Shown here piece after piece: positions 10,268-23,464 of a stretch of 64,000 nucleotides of DNA. A program made the translations under genes and the position numbers. The notes under the pieces are model-generated. The model was not told where the DNA came from. It saw only the letters and a program-made list of their open reading frames with translations, and did no database searches. Source of the stretch: Eunapius fragilis (Eukaryota > Porifera > Demospongiae > Spongillida > Spongillidae); the NCBI GenBank assembly GCA_963681505.1, contig OY811988.1, positions 1,855,306 to 1,919,305 of the forward strand, written 5' to 3'. Positions within the stretch are counted from its first letter, which is position 1. Each line of letters starts with the position of its first letter.

Positions 10268-11526
10268 GAATTTTTCATTGCGCAAATTTACAAATCGCGC
10301 GGAACATATATATTCTGTACTCTTGAGATCTATGTGAGGTCCCATTCCAGGTAAATAGGGCCATGCATGATAACTTCTTTGAATGGCCCGTAAGATGACC
10401 AAACTGATCCATGCATAGGTATGCAGTGCTCATATATCTGCCATGCAACAACAAGTAAAGACATTGTCTATATACTTGTTAGGTAACTGTATAAGAACTT
10501 CTGGTGATTGATGTCTCAGTGCTACGTGAATCCCGCCTGTAGTCTAGACTAAGTAATGAGAAGCGGTATAGCTGGTCTGTCTATGTCATTGTACCTTGCA
10601 TTTAATTGGATGTGTACTGTACTTTTGCTGTCATTGTTGTGTTTGTACCCTACTGTGAACCCATTGACTCACCTGCGAAGGGTTTTATACGAGCCCTGCA
10701 TGTCATCATGAACATGCAGTGTTTACATGACTGTGTGCGTGACAAAGGTATATGGTCGACTGATAAGCAGCTACTGATAATGATCGTTGAAGACGCCGTA
10801 CATGTAGCTGAAAAAGATGGCCATAAATGAGGAACAATCCAAGTAAGTTATTAAAGGCCGCGCGTACTAGGACGAGTTGTGTGGCGCCGAAGACGCCAGT
10901 GTTTATATATTTTTGGGATTACGGGTGAGTACGAGAGCGGATCCTGCATGTGAAAATTCGATAACCTAGGGGGCCTTCGATCCCTATGAACCTGCACCTA
11001 ATACGTATATGATACCATGCTTTTTGAACGAAATTTATAATTATTACTTATACAATTATATCAGGGGACAGAAAGCAATTATCGGCATATACCTTTCCTT
11101 ACGCGACCAAATGAAAATATGTCCGCTCTCTTTTATACAGCGTCAAAAGTTTATTACAGTGTGTGTGTGTGTGTGTGCGTGCGTGTTGTGCCATTAGTGA
11201 ACGTTTATGCAGAGCTTCTGAGGTAAGCAGCAAGGATGTTATAGCGGATGATAATATTCATGCGAGTTCTCCAGTTCGTCCGTTGTATAGATTATTCGAT
11301 TACCGTGCTAGTTTATAATCTGCATTATCATGATCGACATTGTATATGCCAAAGCTTCGGTATATTTTATTTAGCGCGCGCTGCAATTCTTATTATAACA
11401 CTAAGAATACCATTGTGCTTGGCGAGGGTGCAACTTTAACCCATTAAATGTCAGTGATTTCATTCGCACTTTTGGATTATGCTTGTCGGCAAGTGCTCTT
11501 TTATGGTAGCAATAAACAAAAACAGC
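10268..11526. other. No gene recognised
   Basis: The open frame at 10606-10830 has no recognisable domain or splice context. A short (GT)n tract lies at 11159-11178. Nothing else is supported. Confidence 0.45.
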
Positions 11527-11760
11527 CTTGATGAGAATGTTGGCTGTATATAGGATTTGGCGATGTAAAAAGCACAGCCGGAAAGAAACGAGGGTCTAAT
11601 CAATAAGTGTAATAGTGTAATAATTTGTTCTACAAATGTGCTAAATTTATAGGATTATTGCATTTCCCCTTATTACTCATTAGACCCTTGTTTCCTTCCT
11701 TTCAATGCCACAATCGCCGTCACACCCTATATTCTCATAGAGAATGTTTTACATTATGAG
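11527..11760. mobile_element. Diverged foldback of the ACAAGTAA family
   Basis: An imperfect hairpin. GGCGATGTAAAAAGCAC on the left and the GGGTCTAAT/ATTAGACCC arms match the layout of the family, and TCTCATAGAGAATGTTTT lies at the right. The terminal ACAAGTAA motif is not preserved. Confidence 0.55.
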
Positions 11761-12065
11761 ATTAGAAATAGGTAGATAGAATATCATAATTTGAGTGGCA
11801 CGGACGTCCCAACATGAAGGAGGGGACTTAATGGAGCTAGCTTTTTAATCAAACGACAATTCAAGCACCCGGGTATATAGTCCCAACATGGAAGTTACTA
11901 GGTCGCCAAATTTCGTGGCTAACCATTACGGAGCAGATAAAGGCATCGAAGATAACATTCTAGGTAATTTATTTGCATAGGAGCCCTTCTCAGTTCTTTC
12001 ACCTTTAATTTCTGAAATGAAGTTAGTTATTTAGCAAGAGAGCGTTTAATTGCATTTATTGTTAC

Positions 12066-12215
12066 AACAAGTAATAAACATTCTCTATACGAGACTTGGC
12101 TGACCCGCTCGACGCGAGTGACGTTTATGCATGATTTCATCATCTGGCACGATTCCTATATTTGGAACCTACTCTCATAGGTTCCGATTCAATGTTATTA
12201 CCATGACCGCCTTTC
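12066..12215 (+). repeat. Hairpin-ended repeat, right end, joined to a solo MITE end
   Basis: ACAAGTAATAAACATTCTCT (a MITE terminus) runs directly into CTTGGCTG...GAGTGACGTT and then TCCTATATTT, followed by a hairpin with stem GGAACCTA / TAGGTTCC (about 12170-12192) and GAT. The same end organisation occurs at 15.3 and 63.6 kb. Confidence 0.6.
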
Positions 12216-12769
12216 CTTACATATCGCTTTAATTGAATAGCGTTACTAATTAGAGAACTTGGTTACCAAGACAATAGCCTTATAATACTCTGAGGCCAGA
12301 CCTATACCCGTGCATGCATCCTAGAGAACTGAGTGCGCATATAGGTATGGAAGTGTATTGTGTAATTAGTGAATGGGATTTGGTCATTAAGCAAAGATGC
12401 TGGCCGTGGCGCATCTCGCGGAGCGTTGAGTTGCATGGTCCTCGTTCGTGGCTTGCGTTGTTAGGTACTTCAAGAAATTTTTGAAAATAAATATAACTTT
12501 CAACTTTTATCGTTAGCGTAACAGAGCAAATTGAATGCATTAAAAAATATGCTTTTGCCACGTAAATCAGATTACTATTTCAAACGTTATAGCGTCTCAA
12601 ACATTGCATCACCGGTGACTATAACAATGTCCGCCGCAATGTCAACGGACCGCGCTGTAAAAATTGTGACCGCTTGACTTCTCTATGCAGTTCCCGTAAT
12701 ATTTTTCAAGATAATTGCACAATATACAACATAAGGTTCACAAGGTCATTCAAATTTACGTCTCCCATC

Positions 12770-14197
12770 ATATAATCTGCCAATAGCCCGTATAGTGTTT
12801 ATGTAATGTTCTCTCCTTCAATTCCCATTCATCATTCTTCCAATACGCAATAATTACTTTAGGAACTTGAGACTTCTTTGATTGCTTTACACATATATTG
12901 TATAGCACACTGTGATAATAGATGTTCAAAATACAGACCATTAATAACGGACACATTGGATAAAACGCTTAATGTTACGTTCCTTTTACATTCTGAGCTA
13001 TCTGGAAACTCATTTAATAATTTCTGCAACACATTGCAACTTCTTTTCTATCTTCCTCCTTAAAACTGTTCTCCTTTTGAATCTTATCTTTCGTGGCTGA
13101 TCTTGTAATATAGAAATGTTGTGCTCATGTTGTTTACTAACTAACTTTTCTTCTGAGCTTGTCTGATACAAAATTTAACTATATTTTCTTGCTCATTCTG
13201 AGAGTGTGCACACACTACCGCATTGTTCCATTAGTTTTGTACATCTCCATCAAGGAATATATATGTATTTCATTAATATGTTCTAGTTCCCGCATTGATC
13301 CCAAGAAAGTATTATATCTTTACCATTAACTTGCAAATCATTTAATACTCCAAGTTCATATGCTAAATAACTTACCATTGGAGATTCAGGAAGAGCAGTA
13401 ACTTTCAAACCTGCCATTTGAGCTAAATTTACTTTAATAATTGCATGTGCATATGCAATTATTCCAGGCAGTAGTAAATGGCTTTGGATTTACCATCTGT
13501 CTCCATTAATACATCAGAATTTTACCTTGATTGAATTATCAGCTTTGAGATTCATTATTATCAGCTTTGAGATTGCACACTTGATTTTTAAGTCCATTTT
13601 CAAATATTTGTACCAAATGTCTATGAGATAACTTAAACTTCCTGATTTTAGATCTTATAACAGGCAGCAATCTTTTCATACTTAGACTGATTATGTCCGT
13701 GTTTCAATACTACTTTTCGTTTTGTAACTTACTAATGCGTGTATCTTTTGCATTTACCTCCCTTTTTGCAGCTGTTAACTTGGAAGGAATCACAGTTTCA
13801 ATTGTTTTCTTTCTCCTTCCTCCTTAAGGCTTACTAAGTCATTTATAATTAGTCCTATCCTTTTTAAAGCTTCGCTTTAAGAGAAATCTTAGAAGATAAC
13901 ATTCTTCTTAAGAGCTGTTGATCTGCTAGTACATTTATGACAATCGGAATTTAAAGCATTACCAACTGGACATGAAATGTGTCCACTTTCACCACTAAAG
14001 TACTGGATCAATTCAAATGCACTGTGAATGTGATTCAAATATGATATAAAATTATCCCAAGTTTTATTAAGATGTTTCTTCACATCCTTCACTAATGTTA
14101 ATAAATTTGTAATGGACTGGGATAATGCGTTTAAGTTTGCACCACCGTTTGGTACCAACCAGCTTTGAAACCAACTTCTCAGATTTATTTCCTGCAT
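12770..14197 (-). pseudogene. Decayed, unrecognised ORF cluster
   Basis: The minus strand contains several coding-like but interrupted readings. 14197-13889 includes FQSWLVPNGGANLNALSQ and a Cys/His-containing tail. About 13520-13290 reads LLLPGIIAYAHAIIKVNLAQ and onward to a stop. 12956-12768 includes VIIAYWKNDEWELKER. They lie on one strand in order, are AT-rich, and are broken by stops, as in an old inserted or viral-like gene. I do not recognise the family and no function is proposed. Confidence 0.35.
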
Positions 14198-14510
14198 GTT
14201 AAGAATTGCCTATATTGATGTACAGCACTAAATCATTCCTTATATCAGGAACAAGCAGTTTTGTATCAATATCATTTTTTAACATTAAAATATGTTCCTC
14301 AGATCATCAGCAGTTCTCATTCTAAATAACAAAACAATTCTCAATGTTAATGCAAAGCTAGGATTCACTAACATGAATATATTGTCTTAAAATATACGCT
14401 ATGTGGGCACACCATCATATTTTGATGATAAAGCTGTTTTTAATGACATGAGGGTCCATGCTGTAACATATTTTCCATATCTTACGCGTGCCTTGACGGA
14501 TTCGATGTGT

Positions 14511-14807
14511 ACAAGTAAATAAAAACCTTCTCTAACGAGAAAGTTGGTGGGCATATAGGATTGACAATGTTGGTGTAAAAAGCACGGAAACAAGTGTGAC
14601 AGAAATGTTACTGGAAAATTGAAATAGGCCTATATTTAGCCCAGTCACATTTAGGCAGCGCACGCCTGAGAAAATGGGCTAAATATAGGCCTATTTCAAT
14701 TTTCCAGTAACATTTCTGTCACACTTGTTTCCGTGCTTTTTACACCAACATTGTCAATCCTATATGCCCACCAACTTTCTCGTTAGAGAAGTTTTTTATT
14801 TACTTGT
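14511..14807. mobile_element. Foldback MITE, ACAAGTAA family, member B
   Basis: Starts ACAAGTAAATAAAAACC and ends ...TTTTTTATTTACTTGT. The two arms of about 130 bp are nearly perfect complements, including GTGTAAAAAGCACGGAAACA, with a loop near 14640-14670. It is the best preserved hairpin of the family here. Confidence 0.9.
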
Positions 14808-14929
14808 TTCATAAGTTTTTTTTTCTCCGTGTCAACGAAGCTGACTAAAATTATCCATACTCCTGTATTTAGAACAAAGTAATATACCCATATACCGTAT
14901 ATAGTACTTGTTCGTTGTAGCTTCTTTAT

Positions 14930-15290
14930 TACCTTAAGGGGCACCGCGCCGGTACATTCTGAAGCGATTGGTACTATCGCCGTTCTTTAAAACCATTCCT
15001 AGCGTGAGTTATACTTGACGGAGAAGAAGAAGACGACGACGACCAACAATTTTTTTGGGCATGGGCACGAGAAGCAGGTTCTTAGTTGGTCTAGAAGCGC
15101 ATAGTTTTATGACATGAAACTAGCACCAAAACGTAGATCTTGGTGTTGTCGTTCGATTGCTGCAAAGAGAAAAGCTATCCGTTTCTTCGTTGTCCCTCGC
15201 GACGCAACTGAAAATTTTTAATGACATTCATGACTCCTCAATCAATCCTATATTGAACCTGCTGACGCAGGTTCAGATTAAATATGTGTA
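14930..15290 (+). repeat. Hairpin-ended repeat, right-end copy
   Basis: Contains the family blocks CATTCTGAAGCGATTGGTA, TTCCTAGCGTGAGTTATAC, a GAAGAAGAAGACGACGACGA tract, and ends CCTATAT + stem TGAACCTGC, loop TGAC, stem GCAGGTTCA + GAT at about 15250-15275. It is homologous to 63290-63640 and, in reverse, to 61858-62200. Confidence 0.75.
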
Positions 15291-16435
15291 TTAAATAGAA
15301 CTATCACAAAACTCTTTGGTACATAAATAAAATAGATTGTCTATGCATTGATAATACAGAAAATAAGTATAATTCCCAGAGCTCTAACACAGAAATATCA
15401 GGTTAAGCGATATAATGTCAAGCTACAAGCAATCCAACAGTAAACACCCGTGCCCATAAATTGGATCCCTGGGTACCATCCAAAGCTCATGAAATTATAG
15501 ACTAAGACATACGAAACTTAGATCACCAGTTTCCGCCAATGCAAACGCAATTTATGGAAGTACCTAGCGTTGTTTGGGGACTGACTGGGTGCTACTAACA
15601 GCTCCGTCACAAATAGTTATAATCATGACAAGGGCTTGACAAGGACGTTGCATAAAATACGCTCTACATGTACTGTGTGGGAACGATGTGAGTGCAGACA
15701 ACTTACCTGCCAAAATGATATTCACCGGGTATAAGCGGTGAATTTATTAGATACGATCGATATACCGTTTAATTTGCAAAGAAAGCTAACAGATAAAGTT
15801 CTACAAATTTCTTGGGAATAAAAATAAATGTGCATTCATTCCTTTCATGTATTCTTGGGAATTTAATTATTTTGTAAAGTGCTGATGTGCGAACCGCTAC
15901 TGTATTTCCCACCGATCGCCACGGCTTCTATTTCATTTTAGCAAGCGTATTTGGATATAGCTACAACATAGTAAAACTGCAATCTATGGGACGCGGACTG
16001 AATAATAACTGAATAATGGCATAAAAAGAAAATCCCGTTCTAATTAGCAGTCAACGTAGAAAACAAAAACGAGGCTCAATCTAATCATTGTAAGTACACT
16101 TGGTTGTTGCATCGTGTGGGCCTAGTTACCTTTTTTTGGTGGCCTCAGCTGCTCGTTCTGTAAGGTTTGCTATTATATCAGTACCTAACTTTAACTGATC
16201 ATTGCATTGATCATCACACGTACTGATGTGTTTTATGGGGGTGACAATATATAACTGGAATGCATGGGCGCGTAATGCATGTTTCATCATACTTGATATT
16301 GGATTAGGTCTAATTGGAAAATCATTTAAAAGCAAACGTCATCATACTTGATATTAAAGTAGGTCTTATTAGAAGCCATTAAAAAAGCAAACGTGTATTT
16401 TCTGTTTTTTTTTTTTTTTTGTTTTCTTTTTTTAG
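15291..16435. other. No gene recognised
   Basis: Nothing recognisable except a short near-duplicate at 16285-16395 (CATCATACTTGATATT ... AAGCAAACGT occurs twice). A long pyrimidine tract at 16405-16434 with TTTAG is the likely splice acceptor of the next gene's visible first exon. Confidence 0.5.
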
Positions 16436-19400
16436 GTTTTCAAAGTGCTTCACTTTTGAGAAATGCGATGAAGCCCCTGTTCGAGGTGGTAGATGGGGAT
16501 ATGGTGGGCTTGTAGGATTTGATGGTGATGTATTTTGGGGAGGAGTTGGAGGAGTTTACAAGCTAAATAAAGTGAACTGGGAAAGTGAAAGGGTGGCTGA
16601 TGATTGTGAGAGTGGAGCAACACTTGCTGTTTCTGGAAGGAGGCTGGTATCTGTTGGTGGTGAGAAGGGTGGCATTACTGGTAAAAGGAGAGTTAGGGAA
16701 TGGAGAAATGGGAAATGGGAAGACATATCAAGCATGTTGATAGGATGTAGGTTTCCCTGTGTTGTTAGTTTAGGTGATGGTGGTCTTATAGTGATGGGGG
16801 GTGAAGGCAAAGGTGCTTGGAATCGTTTGAATGATGTTCAAGTATTTGATAGAAAGACACAGTCTTGGCACATTGGTCCACCACTCCCTCAGGCTTGTGT
16901 TGCCATGTCAGCAGTGGTGCATGATGGCATGGTAATTGTTATGGGAGGTGGTGGCATGAAGAGGGCAGTGTGGTGCACAGAAATCAATAGCATGGTGAGT
17001 AATTTTTGGCACCTTCACTGATGATGTTATGCATTCAGTTACCAATGGTTTGCACTGACCAAATGCATTAATTTTATGACACATGCGTAAATAAACTTCA
17101 TTTTCTGTTATGTCTAGCTTACTGATCAAGCTTTTGAGCAATCAAGATGGAAAAGGCTACCAGATGTTCCCTACTATAGATCATCAGTAAATGTAATTGA
17201 TGGTATTATAATTGCAATTGGAGGAAAGAAGGAGGATGGGGACCCTGCTGAAAAAACGTCTGCCATCTATGCCTTACATCCAATTGAGTGTAAATGGATG
17301 CACGTTGGAGACTTGCCATTCAGATGTCACTATGTCAATACTCTATCGCATGCACAAAACAAACTGCTGTTGGTTGATGGATCCAATAAAACGGCCACCT
17401 TTGTCATAGTTGAAGGTATATTGTACAATGAAGAAGCTCATTGTGATAAAATGATCTTTACAGGTCTTGCCAAGCTGCTAAATAAGCAAGAAGCAGAGGA
17501 AAGGTATGCAATATGATTCCTTCAATCATAGTTCATTCATAAACTGGTTTTAAATAGTTTTAGTGCTTGCTAGTTTTACACATCATAAATAATAAAAGGT
17601 GAATCATTTAACCATTCTTAAAGTGGGACTGGTTTGGTATAGTCTGTTGTCATTAGAACAGTCTGAAATTATACCCACTGCTGTATTGTAATGTAAGGTG
17701 GGCTTTGGTTTAAACATTTCTACTAAAACTAATGCAAGCACATCTGAAAAACACAAATTTGTCCGAAAGCACTAAGGAAAATATACTGACTGCAAGTGCA
17801 AAAACTCTGAACAATTTGTTACTTCCATTTCATGAAACACATTGTATAATTATTAGAGATTTATTCTATGTATCAATTAGGATTATCTATGAGGAGGCAA
17901 TGGACAAAGGATTTGTGGAAACATCACTAATGAAATGTGTCATAGTTGGAGCACCTGGAGTGGGAAAAACACATTTGATACATCTCCTACTAAAGAGGAA
18001 CCCTCCTGAGCTACGTATCAGCACAGGCCTGGCTGAAAATGCTGTTAGAGCCATCTCATTCTCATTGCTTACTGCAGGCAAGGAAGATGACTGGTTTTCA
18101 GTTGATGATGACAAGTCACTGTTAAATATCATTGGCAAAACCGTCAAACAGAATAATCTTTGCACATTATCATTAGCTAATGCTCTGAGCACTGATATAA
18201 CAAGCAACAATATCGACGTCGAAGTCCATCACCAAGATTTAGCTACAAATGTTGGTACTGCTGAGGTTGAAAAGGAACTAATTCATGATGTCAATCACCC
18301 ATCAGGTAAGAACGACTGATAGGCATTATGAAATTTATAATTACTATCTTCCTTGTGCCTAGATGAGAAAAAAACATTTGGCACTAAATTGATCCAGTTA
18401 ATAGACTGTGGTGGTCAGCTTCAATATCATAGCATTTTACCATTGTTTATTCAAAACCCAGATGTAATCTTTTTCGTTTTTAAAGTGTCGGAAGAGTTAT
18501 CCCATTATCCTTCTGTTGAGTATTTTTCAACTGATGGAAAACAGATTGGCAATTCATATAAATCAACTTTGTCTCACGAGCAAATCCTAAAGCATTGCCT
18601 TAGTGCTATATGTTCTCAAAACCCTGTTCCCTGTATTATCACTGTTGGAACACATCGTGATGCTGAAGTTTGCATAGAATCCCGCAAAAAAAAGAACCAA
18701 AGACTACAGGAGTTATTAGATCCTGCTCACTTTCGTTTTCTTTTTCATGGAGAAAACTTGAAGGAACCAATATTTCCGGTGAATGCAAAAAATCCACAAG
18801 CAGAAGACAAAGATATTGCTCATGAGCTAAGGAAACATATAGTATCCATCTCACACTTCACTGTAAAAATTCCATTTTCATGGTTTATGCTGGAGATCCT
18901 CATCCAAAGATCATCAAAGGATGGTGTTATTAGTCTTCAAAACTGCCAAGAGTGTGCTCGGAGGTTGCACATAGAGGGAGATAAATTTATTGCTTGCTTG
19001 AATCATCTTGTCAAACAAAGCATATTACTATATTATACACTTCTTCCAGACGTAGTGTTTTGTAACCCACAGGTGATTTTAAACAAGATAACAGAATTGA
19101 TAGTATATCAGCATAAACTTAAATATAACCCTGATGGCCGTTTAGCAGTGGGCAGTGATATGACCAAGTTCAGAGACAGTGGGCAGTTTACACTGAAGCT
19201 TCTAGAAGAATTTCCAAAGCACTACGTAAGTGGTCTCTTTACACCGCAGAATCTATTGAACTTGTTGATTAGCAAAGGTGCTGTTTCTGCGTTCAGTGAA
19301 GGTGAATATTTTATGCCAGTTCTACTCCCTCACTTGGATGCCAGTAATATCCCTAAGACTTACAATAGTACTTCTATGATGTTCAGACCCATCCTTGGCT

Positions 19401-20956
19401 GCATTCCTAGTGGGCTTTTTTCCTGCCTTGTGGCACAACTTCTTTCAAAATCAAATGATTCCCATTGGACCATTTGCATGGAAAGACGAATACCAAAGTG
19501 TCTCTATAATAATTGTGTCATGTTTAATCTGCACCAGGCAGCAGAAACAGTCACTTTACTTGACATGTTCCTGTATATTGAAGTGAGAATCAACACCAGC
19601 TCATATGGGGACTGCAAAGGAATAAAAGAGTTAGTGGCCATGGGTATTAGTAATGCTTGCACAGCACTAAACTATGATCACATTCATTTTGATGAAGCAG
19701 TGTTATGTAAAGGGGCAGAATGCACTGCTGATCCGCCTCACCTTGCTTTAGTGACATCATATTCCAACAAATCTAATGAAAGATAAAAATACAAATGGAA
19801 ATGCACTAATCTAGAGTGGCAGATAGGAGAATTAAGCAAGGAACAGTTGATATGGTTTCATATACCACAGGAAACAATTAATAAAGACAACACCAAAGGT
19901 AGGTAGATGTATGATAATATTTATGACAATTCAAAATTAGATTTTGAACTTACTGTGGTATGTATAATGGCAATCGTAGAGTACAGCTGCTAGATTTTTA
20001 GAAGTGTATTAATTTGATATGCCATTTCAAATATTTTCTACAATATTGAAGTGCATACATGCAATTGGGTTGATCTAATTTATTTAGAATGAGTAATAAT
20101 AACGGAAAAGGTTACAATATTTTTTTTTTCATATTTTCTCTTGTTGGAAATAGCATTATTTCTTTCAACTGTGGATGGGAAATCAATAAGTTTGAATACA
20201 ATGACAGAAAGACTTGCTGAAGTGTCTCCTGAAGATTGGTACTCACTGGGTGTTCAGTTAGATGTGCCTGTCAGAATTCTTGATGGCATTTGCACTGACT
20301 TCAAGGGTAATTGTGAGCAGCAGGAAATAGAAATCCTAAAATACTGGATGGAGTATGCAGAAGGAACACCAGATACATGAAAGGCTTTAGTAGATGCTCT
20401 GTCATTTCTACACTACAAGACTCTTGCAGATTCCATCATGGACAGTTATCTGAGTAGAACTGATGGTAAGTGTTGTGGTGTTATTTTATATTATTAAGCG
20501 TTTAAATTAATTTTTGGCAATGCTCATTTCATTCTGCATGGTTAAGCCATGATAAAATAATGAAATGAATCATGTTTGTACTTCAATGATATTATGCGCC
20601 CTTGCTATAAGTGCATATATTTTTCTTATGATACTGTGCTCTTAGGGGCAGGCCCCGAGACCCCAAATGAAAAACTTGATCTCAAGACACTTCAAAAAGA
20701 GCTTACAGATGTTTCCAGAGATTCATGGATTGATGTTGGACTAGAGCTTGGTGTACCACCCTGTACTTTAGATAACATTAAATACAACTTCCATCCTTGT
20801 GAACGTCAAAAGCTTGAAATGCTAAAATGCTGGATGAAAGGTACATCTACGCAAGTATCATGGAAGAAATTGGCAGAGGCATTATCTAAATCGAAATATG
20901 AAGCTCTCTCCCAGTCCATTGAACGCAAATACCTTCATGATCACCATGATAACTAA
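16436..20956 (+). CDS. Kelch - Roc GTPase - COR - Death - Death protein with two in-frame stops
   Basis: Exons inferred from frame and splice signals: Kelch part 16436-16993 and 17118-17502, Roc part from about 17881 to 18304, and a 57-nt intron (to 18361) joining it in phase to the Roc/COR exon. Kelch-type blades show as VSVGGEKG, IVMGGEGKG, VIVMGGGG and IAIGGKKE. Roc motifs are GAPGVGKT (P-loop), DCGGQ (switch II) and GTHRD (G4), followed by a COR-like region. Death domains lie at about 20152-20463 (SPEDWYSLGVQLDV...) and 20647-20956 (SRDSWIDVGLELGV...). ROCO proteins are intracellular GTPase/dimerisation switches and Death domains recruit partners; the ligand is unknown. Stops interrupt the frame: TAA at 19784-19786, after which KYKWKCTNLEW continues in the same frame, and TGA at 20378-20380 where the domain expects Trp. 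It is either a recent pseudogene or two separate genes. The 5' end is not resolved. Confidence 0.7.
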
Positions 20957-22677
20957 CACTTAGGTCCACCGCGGCTCAATGTTTTGGAGATTGGAAATGC
21001 AGATCAATTAACAATATTCATTTTATAATGGATAGATACTCCAAGTCACTCCAGATATTTATGTACTGATGATCATACAGTAAAAAAACAACTTACTACA
21101 TTGCATTCCTGCAGATTAATTCTTGAGTACAGATGCAACTGTATTTTGAGAGACTGCCTATATGCAGTAGCTCCAATGAAAAAATATTTTGCCCTGCTAA
21201 AGATAAGCTTTGAAAGCCATCAGACATAGGAGTGGAAAATCTGCAAAGAACATGAACTGATAAGTCTGAAAATAAAATAATTATGTGATGCATTATTATA
21301 CAGAAAGCATTCGTTGATAACTTGTGTGTGAATTTTCAATTCTGTGTCTCCTGAAATTAGACTGATAGTTTGCCAATCGGATTAACGACACAACATGCAA
21401 AATACCTCAGCAGCATTATTTACAACATCGATATGAAAATTTCCTGAGGAGCAGTGGGAATATTCATTCAGTATTCCCTGCTTTTTTGCTTCTGCTGTAT
21501 CCGCATACCGAACTCATGGCCAGTTTCCATTTGGATTGTAGTATAATAAATTATGGGGCTTGCTTTAAGTATAGATAATAGAGAGAGGATGCAGTAACAT
21601 GTTTTTTTTCTGGAGGGGTGTGGGTGGGCACTTATCTGCATAACAGGACAAGCAAGGGATCCAAAAACATCGTGGTGAACCTGCCCAGGTACGATCAGTG
21701 TTGCACCTAAAGAGATTCTTCTCTGTTCAGTTTAAATTACAGGGCGGAATGTTTTGCACTGAACAAACGCATTAATTGAGTGAATGCATGATGGGCATGT
21801 CTATGCCACATTTTAAATAGCAAATTGAAGCCATAGTATATAGGTTTTCCTAACTAATGATAGTCCTGTTGCATGGAAAGTTTGTGCCTCAATGATGATG
21901 GCTACATGCTTGAAATCACGCGGTTAGATAATCCAAATGCATGCCCTATATTGCCTTTTATAAATTTTTCTGGATTGGGGGTGTTACTAATATGTGGAAT
22001 GAAACGGATCCTTTCGGAACGTTTCAGTCCATTCCGCATACAAAAGTGCGGAATGTCTATATGCCCCATCTATAGCCTAGGGGAAGGCCAAGCAAAGTGG
22101 ACAAGTTGGGCGAAGTGAAAAACTCAATTCACTGTAAGATGAACCATTATAAACCAATTTGGCTAGTTATAGAAGAGTTGGTGACTAACAGAAACAGTGC
22201 AATAAATAAAATACGTTAGTGGGTGTATGCCTATTAGTTACTTCAATTTGATTGTTTCCTTATATTTGTCCACGATAACCTGTCAATCATAACAAATGAG
22301 ACAAATTGTTGCATACACATAATGAACGATGTTGCCTTCCATCACCTGTGATAGTAAGAACTAAGCACATGTACTTATATGAGTAGATAAATATGTTTTC
22401 ATTGTTATGGGCGAAGTAAATATGGCAAAATGGTTAGCTTTTTAATAAAACTCCATTGCTGCGGCAACCATTGTCACGTGTGAACTTTGACTGCCTGTAC
22501 GTGGCTGATTATTCATTTATATTTAAGTGCGTGTGTCGCGCATAGACCTTTTGGCTGCTACGCTAACCTCTTGGCGCAGGTACTACAATATAAAAAATAA
22601 ACTTGGTGATGTAGTATTAGTAGACACCAACTGATTAAAAAGCTAAGTAAGGAGGAGTTACGGAATTTGTACATTCA
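20957..22677. other. No gene recognised
   Basis: About 1.7 kb downstream of the Death-domain gene. No domain-bearing frame or repeat family member was identified. Confidence 0.5.
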
Positions 22678-22967
22678 ACAAGTAAATAAAAAAACCTTCT
22701 CTATGAGAAAGTAGGTGGGAATAGGATTTGAAGGCAATGGCGGTGTAAAAAGCAAGGAAACAAAGGTCTGTATTAGTAAGAGAAAATGTCATAGTCCTAT
22801 ATCTAGCCCGTTTGGAGCATATACTATGTTTGTGTGCTTAATATAGGACTATGACATTTTCCCTTATTACAGACCCTTGTTTCCTTGCTTTTTACTCCAC
22901 CATTGCCTTCAAATCCTATATCCCACCAACTTTCTCATAGCCGGAGAAGGTTTTTTTATTTCCTTCA
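22678..22967. mobile_element. Foldback MITE, ACAAGTAA family, member C
   Basis: Begins ACAAGTAAATAAAAAAACC and ends AGGTTTTTTTATTTCCTTCA, so its right terminus has mutated. The arms share GTGTAAAAAGCAAGGAAACA and AATGTCATAGTCCTATAT with their complements at 22840-22905. Confidence 0.85.
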
Positions 22968-23464
22968 TTGTTTCTTTGTTCATGCACATTATTCCGATGC
23001 GTGCGTAATTGATCCGTTATGTAATAGACTGGAATCATGATGATGTAATGTATTGCGCATGCGTAGGAGGGTTGGTGTCCTTTTTTGTATGTTGAGAAGT
23101 AACGTATTGAGCTCGTGTCAGTCGTCCCCTATTCCTACGCTAGCGAAGGGTTTACATTGGCGTAGTCGGCAGGATGGATCAAGATTCGGATCATCCCCTA
23201 CAGACGGCCCCTATGAATATTAATGAGAGGTATATCATATAGATGTCATTAGCAACCAATTAACAACCAATTAACAGAGTCAGAGTTGAGTCCTTCACGG
23301 GATATTATGCCGTGCTCTCAAATCTAGTCATGCAAGACTATGGCAAAATGCAGACTTAATTTAGATTAAGCAATTATATTAAGATAAACCGCGTAACGAA
23401 CATCACACCCTATACTGGAGACTTATATCTATGAGTATACTATCAAAAGCTTGTTGGCTGGTTG

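Noticed and set aside
16436-17502. Kelch propeller as a RAG2-like partner for the RAG1-like elements
   Set aside because: The Kelch exons lead on the same strand into Roc-COR-Death exons, carry no PHD, and are not linked to any RAG1-like copy. The only PHD-like fragment belongs to the Ginger-type element.
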